From Cyanophora paradoxa (Eukaryota; Glaucocystophyceae; Cyanophorales; Cyanophoraceae): a stretch of DNA of 64,000 bases. Positions 55,120-64,000 of this stretch are shown in pieces (within the stretch, counting starts at the first letter, position 1; each line of letters begins with the position of its first letter). The translations under genes were made by a program, and so were the position numbers. The notes under the pieces are model-generated. The model was not told the DNA's origin, ran no database searches, and was given only the letters and a program-made list of their open reading frames with translations. The stretch is from contig QPMI01000209.1 in NCBI GenBank assembly GCA_004431415.1, positions 95,406 to 159,405 of the forward strand, read 5' to 3'.

Positions 55120-56088
55120 TTTTTGCATTCAAATGATTAACATTCAATGATTATGCGACGTCGACGTTTTGGAGTCTACCGGGTACTTGCCTACTACTTT
55201 CTGAGTGCGATCATAAGCATAGTGCAAGCCTTTCTAGTCCTCACTCGAACCCGACTGCCCCGCGGCCGGCCCTAGGCCTAGGCCTCGCGATCGGGCTCGG
55301 CCGCGGGGTCCGACCGATTCCCATGCGCTATATATATGCCTCGGCCTGTGTTATCGATCGCGACACTAGTACTAGTACTCGATCGTGCTAGCTTGAGGGT
55401 TAGCTTAAGTCCTTCAAGGCTTTTGCTCGACCTGTATATACGTAGTACTAGTTCGCCACCGTTCGCATATTTAAAATTTCGATTGCACACCTCGCGCGGC
55501 GAAGCCTGCAGCTGCGCATGCTTTAATTTTGCAATTGATCATGATCAGTGATTCTGAGCTCGAGGCTAGATCCGCCCGATCCGCTTCCGTATTAAATTTG
55601 AAAAATTCCCCTTGAACTCCGGATCCGGATCCCTCTCCTCAGTTCGCCAGAAAAAAAAGACAAATTCGTGGTTGACGTTAACAGATTTTACGGTATATAT
55701 ACACGGAGAAGCTGTTGCGATGATCGTGATGATCATGATCACCGTCTGAACCCCGCCTGGCCTCGCCTGATCATGACTTCGGAGACGGGGCTGGCGCCTC
55801 ACGCCTCGCGGGGTGGGGTCCGGGGGGGCGGGCCCGAGCGGCCGCCTGCTTCGGGGATCGACGAGAGGCCGTTGCGCTACGCGCGCGGGGGCGCCCCCGC
55901 CAGTCAGGATCAGTCCAGCCGGTTGTAATTAGCGCCGCTCTAGACCTGGATCTGGGCCCGGGGGAGCGGCTGTGGGAGCAACGATGATCGATATACCACA
56001 GGGTTTAGATTGATATTAATTGAGAAGATTTGTCTATATAGCCATGTGCATATTAGAATCGACGAAGCAAACGTGCGCGGGTCTAGAT

Positions 56089-59000
56089 TCATGGCAGGGG
56101 ATCTGGCTCTGGTTTGAACTTGTAAACGGTGACCAGCTCACGATCACGATCACGATCAGATCTAGAGCGGGGCGGGATCGCGGGGCGGGGGGGGGCGGGG
56201 CGCGGGGGCGGGGGCGGGCGGACCTCGGGGCGCTCGAGGACGTGCCGCGCGATGGCCGCCCGCAGGGTATCCCGCAGGACTGCATGGCGCGGGTGAGCGG
56301 GGGGGGCCGGCGCCGGCCGCGGGGCCGGGGCGGGCGGGCGGGGGCGGGGCCGCACTCGGCTTCGTGAGGTGGTCTGCGCGCGCGTGCGCGGCGGGCGGGG
56401 CGGGCCGGGGCGGGGCGGGCGGGGCGCCGGCGCGGTCAGCTGCAGAGCGGGGCGGGCGGGCGGTGACATATAGATATCCCTCGTCTAGCGGCGCTGCTCG
56501 CCCCGCGGCGGTGGCGGAGCGGACCGTCCATGCCGGCCTCGAGGGAGCGCGCCGAGTCGCCTACCGTCGAGTGCGCCGTCAGCGCCTGCCGCGCGCGAGA
56601 CCGATCTCGAAGGCGAGCGACGCGGGACCGGCGGGGGTCGGCCGGGCCGGGGGCGAGGAGCGCGGGAGGGCTAGAGGGGTACACGGCACCACGATGGGGA
56701 CGCGGGGCGGGGCCGCCCCGGGGCTCGCCTCCGCCCGGGCCCGCTCGATCTCGCGGATCTCCCGCGTCGCCTCGTACCCGTCCTTCGCCGGCATCTGGGG
56801 GTACACGTTTTCAGATTTTACAGATGCGGGAGGTCGACGATAAACGCACCTGGCAATCTGCGCTCGGAATTAGATGGGGCGGGACGGGCTGGGGGCGGGC
56901 GGGGCGGCGGACCCATGAGGACGAGGTCGGGGGGCACGTCCCCTCCCGCGAAGGCGGCCACCGCCTCGTTGCCTGCGGCCGGCCGTGGGTACGTACGGCC
57001 GCGGGCGGGAGACTGCTAGCAGGCGGGGGCGGGGGCGGGCCATCGGAGGCGACGGAGACGGAGCAGCCGAGGCGCTCGAGCATCGCCCTCGCCAGCCGCT
57101 GGTTCACCGCGTTGTCTGCGCCCCCGCGCCCCCACGCGCTCGAGCTCGGAGGGCCGCGGCGCGGCAGCGGCGACGGGGGGCGGGCAGGGCCCCACCCTCC
57201 ACGAGGAGCACGCGCACGCCGGAGAGGTCGCGCCCGGCGGCCGCCCCGGGCCCCGCCCCGGCCGCTCCCCGCCAAGGCCGCCCCCGCCGGCCGTCATCGC
57301 CGCGTACGTGATCGCCTCGCGCTGGAGGGAGAGTGGGGGCGGCGGGGGGCGCAGAAGCGCTGGAGCGCGCACGAGGCCCGTCGACTCGTCGAGGAGCGCC
57401 GAGGGCCGCCCCCCAACCCCGCCCCCGCCCGCGCGTGCGCCTGCGCCGGCGACCCCCCGCCGAGCTGCGGCGGCGGGGCCGGCGCCGGTGATCATGAGCT
57501 CTGGCGGCTCTTGGAGAGGGGTGGGATGGGCCGCGCCTGGCGTCCGCAAAGAAGACGGGGGAGCCGAGCGCGAAGGCTGACGGGTCGGCCCCGGGCGGCG
57601 GCGCGCTTGCCACGCCGCTGCGCGTGCCGCCCGTCGCGATCGCGAGAGGCCGGCGCCGGCGCGGGACGCGGTCGCGGGCACCGGCGGGGCTCGGCGGGGG
57701 CGGCGACGGCGACGGCGGCGGGCGGGAGGACGAGGGCCGGCGGCTGGCGCGAGCCGCGGCTCCGCGCCAGGATCGCCAGGTCGGAGCCTGCGGGGGCGCT
57801 CGCGCGGGGGCGGCGCTAGCGGCGGCGGGCCGGGGCCGGGGCCGGGGCCGGAACGCACCGCGGAGGGGCGCGAAGCTGGCCGACGTGGTGCTCGAGCGCT
57901 GTCAAGGGCCTAAGCGGCGGGGCGCGGAGCGGAGTGGGGCGGGGCGGGGCGCACCTGCGAGCGCGCGCTGGAGGCCGTCGAGAAGGGGATCGAGCCGCGG
58001 CGCCCCTGCGCGCTCTCCTCCAGGCTCCCCAGCAGCGCCGAAGCGATGCCCGAGAGGGGCCGGGGCGGGGCGGATGCGGGGCGGCTGGGCGGGGGCGAGG
58101 CGGCCGGCTCGCGCTCCTCCCGGCTCGTCGTGCGGGGCGCCCCCAGGCTAGCGGTGCCCTGCGTCGATCCCGCCACGCTCCGCCCTGGCGGCGAGGGCGA
58201 CGGGCTGCGCGGGCTGCCCCCGCGCCCCTCCGAGGGCGACCGCGACGGGCTCCGCCCCCGCGTCAGCGGCGTCGCCACGCCGCTGACGCTCGACCGCCGG
58301 CGGCCCCGCGCGGCGGCCTCCTCGGCGGCGGCGGCGGCGGCGGCCCCGGCGGAGGTGCCGTACTCGGGGGCGTGGGAGAGGGGCGAGAGGGCGCGGCGGA
58401 GGGCGGCGGCGGAGAAGGCGCCGGCGGGGCGGTGGGCGGAACCGAGGGAACTCGGGGCGAGGCCGGGGCGGGGCGGCCCGCCCCGCGCGGCGGGCTGCTG
58501 CTCCCGCTCGAGCTCGTCACGGGCTTCGGGCGGATCACCGGCGAGCGCTGCGCCGGCGCCGGCGGTCGCGCGGGTCAGCGGCGGCGTCAGGAGGGCTAAC
58601 AGCGGCGCTTCAGGACTCGGGCGCACCTCGTAGGCCGAGGTGGACTCGGTCTCCGTCTCGGCGCGCTCGGAGAGGGCCGGCGGGGGCGGCGAGAGGCGCC
58701 CCGCGGCGCTGGCGGAGGAGGCGGCGGCGGCGCGGCGCGAGCGGCGCCCGGGCTCGCGGTCGTGCTCCGGCGTCGGGGCAAAGAGCGACTGCGGGCGGTC
58801 CGGCGCCGGCGCCGGCGCCGCTGGCGACCAGGAGGAGCGGCCGTGGCCGGCGGCCGCCGGCGAGGGCGCCGGCGGGGCCGAGGCCGGGCGCAAGAGGGGC
58901 GTCTGGAGCCTCGATTGGACCCCGGAGCCGGAGGCGGCGGGGAAACGATGCGGATGGCCTTGGGCGCCGCGGCCGGGGAGGGGGCCCCCGAAGGAGGCGC

Positions 59001-62000
59001 CGGGGAGAGGACGCCGAAGGCCGGCGAGGGCGCCGGGCTCCCCTGCGGCTGCCCCGAGGCGGCGGCGCGCGCCGCGCCGACGTCCGCCGCGTCCTCCACC
59101 ACCGCTGCCGGCGCGCGCGGCGCGGCTCCGGCGGTCAGGCTGGCCCGGCGGCACGGCCCGGAGGGCTCGGGCGGGGCGGGGCAGGCGACGCGCCGCCGCA
59201 CCGACGTAGAGGGGCGCGGCGGGGCCGGCGCCCCCGGCGGAGGCGGCCGCCGACGCGACGGGCGTCACCGTGATCTGCGCGGCCCGTCGATGCCTGGGGC
59301 GATCGGAGGCGGGGCGGGCCGCCGGGGCGAGCGCACGCAGACGGGGGCGCTGGCGCCGTCGGGCCGCACGGCATACGTCAGCTCCCGCATGCTCCCGCCC
59401 CCGGCCGCCTCCCTGCGCCCGCGGCGTCAGCGCAAGGCGACAATGACAGGCGGCGCGGCGCGGCGCGGCGCGCGCCGCGAGTCGCTGGGCGCTGTGAAGA
59501 GGGCCGCGGCGCTCGTCCCCACGACCCCGCCAGGCCCGCCCTGCGCGCGCCCTTCGAGCTTCAGGGAAACGAAGGGCGGTGCGGGGCGGGGCGAGGGAGG
59601 GCGGGCGGGCCTGGGCGCCGACGAGGGCGGCGAGGGCGGGGTTCGCAGCGACGACCGTCCCTGCGCCCCGCCCGCCCCGCCCCGCCCCGGGTCAGCCGGC
59701 TTCGCTTCCACTCGCAGAGCGCGCCTCGCATCCGAGCGACGCAGGCGGGGCGGGGCGGGGCGGGGCGGGCCTCGGCATCCAGGACGAGGAAGCCGAAGGG
59801 GGCGTTCTCCCACACAAGCCCGGGGCCCGGGCCAGCCTGCCCCGCCCCGCCCCGCGCCGCCCCGGCTTAGCATGAGGAGGAGGGTGCTGGGGCGGGGAGT
59901 TGGGGGGGGGGGGGGGGGGGGGGAGGGGGGGGGGTTGGAGGGAGGGGAGGATGCGCGCCGTGCTCTTGGTGGCGGGGGCGGGGCGCGGGCGCTCTTCTCC
60001 ACCGCGGGACCTGTCGCGGCCGTCCTCCGCCCCGGGTTGCGCCTCCTCCTGCCGCTCGCCACGTCAGTTCAGCTGCCGAATGAAGGGGGCGGCGAGGTAA
60101 GACGCGGCGGAGGCGCTGGACGCGCTCCCGCGCGCTTGCTCGACGGCATGCAGAGTAGATTCCGTTTCGGAGCGCGGGCCGGGGCGGGCCGGGCGGGGGC
60201 CGCGGGGGCGGCCGGGGCGCACGAATTTGCCGGCGATGAAGTCGGCGATGATTTGGACGGACTGCATCAGCTGGTGCGGGATCCTGCCGCTCTCATCGTC
60301 AGGAGGCGGGCGGGGGCGGGGCGGGGCGCCGGCGAGGGGCGGGGGAGAGGGGGCGGGCATGAGGAGGAGGGAGACGGAGACATTGCCCTCCTCCTCCAGC
60401 TCCCGCAGCACCGGCAGCACCAGCCCCGCTGCCCCAGCGCGCGTCAGACTTTTGATCACGAGGAAACGGGGTGGGGGTTGGTTGATACCGAAGGCGAGGG
60501 CGAGGATGACGACGGCGCCCTCTGCACACGGTACCCCGCCCGAGGGTCAGCGGGCCGGCTGCAGCCCTGTGCCTGCGCCAAGCGTCGCGCTCCACGCACC
60601 GAAGATGGCTTCCTGCGCGCGCGGCGCGCCTCAGAAAAAGACCGAAGGAGGGGAGGCGGGGGCGGGGGGGGGGGCGGGGGGCCGGGCCTGGTAGCGGGCG
60701 GCGCGGCGGAGGGCGCGGGTGGCGTCGGCGCGCAGCAGGCTCTCCGAGGCCTCCAGCTGCCAGGCGAGGAGCGAGCGCATCGCGCCGTCCGCCGAGGCGT
60801 ACGGCCCGCTCGCCCCGTACGCGAGCTCCTCCTCTGATCACGCGGCGCCCGCTCTGAGCTGACGCGGCAGAGGCTAGAAGAGCGGGAGGGCTCACCGGGG
60901 GCGTTGGCGAGCTGGCGGCAGTCGTCTGCGCAGGAGCGGAGTGAGGGAGAAGGAGCTGGGAGGGCAGCGGGGCGGGGCGGGGCGGGGCGGGGCGGGCGGG
61001 CGGGGGCGGGCCGAGGAGGCGGGAGACGCTGAAGTCGAGGCCGTAGTGGGCGCGGTCCGCCGGGCGGGCCCCCTGCAGGCGCGTCCGGAGCTGGCGGGGG
61101 GCGGGGCGGGCGGGGCGGGGCGGCGGACGTGGGAGAAGTTGAGGGAGAGGCGGTTCGCCGCGTCGCTCGCCAGCCTCCACGCCGTCTGCCCGCGCGAGGG
61201 AGCTCGCGCGAGGGCGGCGCGAGGGGCGGCGCGGCGAGGGGCGGGGCGGGCGGTGCGGCGGACGTGGAAGTGGCCGAGGTGCTCGCCGGGGGCCGGGTCG
61301 AAGGCCGGGCTCCCGTACATCAGCTCCTCCAGCGTCTCCAGCCGCCGCGACATCCCTGCGAGGCCCAGCTGAGCAGATGGAGCTCCGGGCGCGCAACGCG
61401 GCCGGCGCCGGCGCTGGCGCCCCCGCGGGCGGACCGGGGAGGCCGAGCTCGGGGGAGCCGAAGTGGAGGGCGGCGTGCAGGGCGCCCGCCGCCGCCACCT
61501 CCCGCGCCAGCAGCTCCCGCACCTGTTGCCCCCGCCTCGGGCCAAGGCGGTCTCTTCGGGGCGGGGCGGACCGGGGGCCGGGGCGGGTGGCCCCACGTGG
61601 AGGCGTCCCCCGCCAGCAGCTCCAGCGCCAGCGCCTGCCGCGCCCTCAGGAGCGGGCGCGAAGGAGCGGGTCGGAGGCGGGCGGGCGGGGGCGGGGCGGG
61701 CACGTGGAGGCGGGCGGCGAGGACGTGGCGGCGGCAGGTGGCGGCGACCTCCCGCGCCGTCGCGATCCCGCGGTCGCGTGCCACGCCGCGTGCCCCACCT
61801 GCCCCGAGCCCTTCAGTGCCGGCCCCGAGATGCGCAGCGGGGCTGAGGCGCGCCATGGCGAGGACGCAGAGGGCGAGGATGCCGAAGGCCGCCCGCAGGC
61901 GCCGCGCCGCCCGCTCGTCCAGGCCCCGCCGCGCCGCCTGCGGGCGGGCTCGGGCCTTCGAACGGAGCGAAAGGCAAAGGAAGGGGCCGCACGGCGGAGG

Positions 62001-64000
62001 CCTCGGCCATGGCGACCTGCCGCTTCTGCGACGCCGTGAAGCGCACCTTGCGGCGCCGGCCCTGCGCCGCCTCAGAGGTGGGCGGGCGCGCCGGGGGGGG
62101 GCCCTCGGCCCGCGGGCCCGCCTGCGAGGATGCCTGCGACGAGCCGCCGCCGGCCTGCGGAGGCGGGTGGCGGTTCGGGTTGGACGAAGGGGGAGCTGGG
62201 CTGGGCTGGGCGGGCGCACGGCGGCGCGGCGGGCGGAGGGGTAGTCTGCAAACCCGAGGTCCACCGCCTCTTCCTGCGGGCCCCGTTCGATCCGACGGGA
62301 GAGCGGGGGCGGGCCCCCGGGGGCGGGGGCGCAGGGTCGCAGGGGCGCGCGTCCTCGGCGGTGGACTCGTCCTCGGCCTCCTGCTCCGCCTCCGCCGCCG
62401 CCTCCTCCTCCTCCTGCCCCGCCCGCAGAGCTCCCTGAGAGGGTGCTACGACTTCTGAGGGCGGGGGCGCGGGGGGGCGGGCCTCCTCCTCGAGGATGAC
62501 GTCCTCCTCGATACGGAGCGTCGCCAGCAGGTCCGACACCGCTGCCGCGCGCTGAGCGGGGCGGCGCGGCGCGGCGGGAGGGGGCGGACCGTCCTTGGGG
62601 ATGGCGGCGAAGATGCGGAGGGCGCGCCGCCGCTCCTCCTCCATCCCCGAGATCGCCGGCTGCCGCCCCGCCCCTCAGCACGGAGCACAGCGGGCGGGGC
62701 GGGCGGGGCGGGCCAGGATGAGGAGGGAGCGGACGAGGAAGCCGGCGGCCAGCAGGGCGAGCCCCAGGGACGCCTGCCCCCGCGCCGGCCTCAGACTCGG
62801 CGGGGCGGGGGCGAGGCCCCCGGGCCGGGGCAGGCTCGGGGACCTGGAAGGCGAGGTGGTAGCGCCCCTTGGAGGCACTCTGCGAGCTCGATCGGACGGC
62901 GCGGGCGGGGCGGGGCGGGGCGGGGCGGGGCGGGGCGCGCCGTGGCCCAGAAGAGGTCGACGGCGCGGGAGAAGGCCTCGAGGACCACCCCCGGGCCGTT
63001 GTCCACTGCCCCGCCCTCGTCGGGCGCACGCGCTCGCTTCGGCGGGGCGCGCGGGGCGCACGGACGAAGCGGACGTCGATGTGGGAGGTCCCCGCGCGCA
63101 GCGCCGCCCCCGCCAGCTGCGCCACGTCTGCCGCCTGCGCCCCGGCCGGCGCCGGCGCCGCTCGCGGCAGACACACGAGAGAGGGCTAGGGGGCGGGGGC
63201 ACGCGCGCCTTGCGGGCGAACATGGAGCCCAGGTCGAGGAAGGGCCGCATCTCCACCCGCCTACGCGCCGGCTAGTGAGAAGGCGGTGGGGCGGGGTGCG
63301 GCCGCGGGGGCCGGGGCGCGCGAGTTGTTGGCGGGGCCCGGGATGAACTCGCGGGCGGGGAAGAGGGCGCTCTCCATGAGCTCCCGCGTCGCCGCGTCCC
63401 CCGCCCGCGTCGCGTACGTGAAGATGTACCTGCGTATGCCGTCCCGCCCCACCGCCTCAGCCGCGGCGCCGAAGCCGCGCGGAGCGCCGGCGGATCGACC
63501 GGTGGATGCGGAAGAGGCGGCGGGCGGCGGCCCAGAGCTCGGCGCGGGCGCGGGCCTCGAGACCGGCGTCCCCCCGCTCCGCAGCGATCTGGCGGCCGGC
63601 GGTGAGCCCGGCGGCAAGGCGTGGCGGGGGCCGGCTCGGAAGGCGGACGAGGAGCTCGCGGGCGTGGAGGGCGGCGGCCTGCGAGAGGCGCGCGCGCTCC
63701 GACGCCAGCGCCACGAACTCCACCGACGACGCCTGCGAGCGGCCGGGGCTCGAGGAGGCCAGGGCCAGGGCCAGGAGCCAAGGGGCCGAGGCCGGGCGGG
63801 GGCGGGGCACCGTGTTCTCGAGGAGGGCCCGCACGGAGAGGAGGAAGAGGAGGCCCAGCAGCAGGCCCGCCTGCCCGGCGGCCGGGTGAGGCGGCGCGGT
63901 CCCATCTGCTCTGAGCGGGGCGGGACGGGGCGGGGCGGGCGCACGGCGCAGACGGCGAAGACGCGGCGGGTGAGGCCGACGAGAGAGGCCGAGCGCGACG
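56089..64000 (-). CDS. Large membrane sensory protein with PAS-like segment and receiver domain (5' truncated by window)
   Basis: I treat these minus-strand exons as one gene because composition, intron style and spacing are continuous, but a split is possible. N-terminal exons near 63.3-63.9 kb encode a membrane helix and a soluble sensor-like part (FVALASERARLSQAAALHAR, RRYIFTYATRAGDAATRELM). 62.7-63.2 kb adds MFARK, VAQLAGAALRAGTSHIDVRF and another helix (ASLGLALLAAGFLVRSLLIL). Cytoplasmic exons then read EEERRRALRIFAAIPKD and VSDLLATLRIEEDVILEEE. A third helix, RLRAAFGILALCVLAMARL, lies near 61.85-61.92 kb. Helical exons LLRARQALALELLAGD and MSRRLETLEELMYGSPAFD follow. A PAS-like strand, WENAPFGFLVLDAE, is near 59.77-59.81 kb. 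Low-complexity linkers fill 57.3-59.3 kb. A receiver domain closes the protein. I found no histidine-kinase H, N or G boxes. The IPK and PAS wording recalls large multi-TM PAS proteins of algae (TmcB-like), which is inference. Confidence 0.55.
56230..57231 (-). other. Response-regulator receiver (REC) domain in eight exons
   Basis: Exons (minus): one ending at 57196 (DLSGVRVLLVE), then 57115 onward (DNAVNQRLARAMLERLGC, VSVASD), 56972-56913 (NEAVAAFAGGDVPPDLVLM), 56857-56850 (completes D, then CQ), 56794-56690 (MPAKDGYEATREIREIE ... PRVPIV), 56585-56525 (ALTAHSTVGDSARSLEAGMD), 56373-56356 (DHLTKP) and 56279 onward (LRDTLRAAIARHVLERPE). Conserved acidic pair (E-D), phospho-acceptor Asp, Thr in ALTAH and Lys in TKP are all present, so it should be phosphorylatable. 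Introns are 50-60 nt or a little longer, with GTCCG/GTGCG/GCCCG donors and CAG acceptors. Confidence 0.85.
56850..56857 (-). other. 8-nt microexon completing the REC phospho-acceptor Asp
   Basis: The exon ending at 56913 stops after ATG G. The only way to restore M-D-x-Q-M-P is the 8-nt exon ATTGCCAG, flanked by ...GAGCGCAG and GTGCGTTT. It yields GAT TGC CAG (Asp-Cys-Gln) before ATG CCG GCG AAG GAC. Flanking introns are both 55 nt (56858-56912 and 56795-56849). Confidence 0.8.
59899..59933 (+). repeat. Poly-G tract
   Basis: A run of mostly G about 34 nt long within an intron or linker of the minus-strand sensory gene (poly-C on the coding strand). Confidence 0.9.

Larger units (their letters stand above)
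51430..56088. other. Repeat-rich intergenic region
   Basis: No protein-coding gene is supported over 4.6 kb. It contains (GTTAAC)n near 51946-51966, CG-rich palindromes (51842-51885, 54466-54720), (GTATAC)-type words, several short direct repeats, a SINE and an inverted-repeat element, all listed separately. Confidence 0.6.

Noticed and set aside
56530-57819. 429-residue plus-strand frame
   Set aside because: Opposite the receiver-domain exons; Arg/Gly/Pro-rich with no domain signal.
58762-62244. Very long plus-strand frames of 371-691 residues
   Set aside because: GC-driven antisense frames of the minus-strand sensory gene.

Overview
The window is nuclear DNA from a GC-rich protist, most likely a unicellular alga. 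It contains no bacterial-style operons. Genes are cut by many tiny introns, typically 50-70 nt, with GTGCG, GTCCG or GCGCG donors, a CTGAC-like branch point close to the 3' end, and CAG acceptors. Many introns are GC-AG. Between genes lie AT-richer stretches packed with short palindromic words, a tRNA-derived SINE and a short inverted-repeat element. I cannot name the species. Haptophyte, pelagophyte or another GC-rich alga would all fit the composition and intron style. All gene models come from reading splice signals and frames by eye.

Layout. (1) 636-1487, minus: 3' end of a multi-pass membrane protein resembling choline-transporter-like proteins. (2) 2184-3789, plus: coiled-coil, proline-rich protein with a thrice-repeated MRAMFG-type motif. 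(3) 3978-5985, minus: Ser/Thr protein kinase. (4) 7221-23274 and 25067-44557, plus: two giant, tandem, paralogous surface proteins. Each has a secretion signal, a LamG-like domain, long arrays of beta-sandwich repeats, an IPT/TIG domain, PKD/REJ-like domains, a multi-pass C-terminal membrane region that looks TRP/polycystin-like, and a long low-complexity cytoplasmic tail. (5) 45834-51426, minus: a complete ten-exon type I membrane protein of 1,363 residues. It has six Ig-like two-cysteine repeats, a fibronectin-III-like region, a juxtamembrane module, one TM helix and a short tail. (6) 51.6-55.6 kb: repeat-rich DNA with the SINE and the inverted-repeat element. (7) 56.1-64.0 kb, minus: a large membrane sensory protein, cut by the right edge, with a PAS-like segment, long linkers and a C-terminal response-regulator receiver domain.

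How it may fit together (inference): three large adhesive ectodomain proteins lie side by side and are flanked by a kinase and a receiver-domain sensor. This suggests a cell-surface recognition or mechanosensory locus, but co-function is not shown by the sequence. The strongest unusual points are the tandem giant channel-like genes with freshly homogenised repeats, a receiver domain whose phospho-acceptor Asp is completed by an 8-nt microexon, the heavy use of GC-AG introns, and an intact SINE with a 13-nt target-site duplication.
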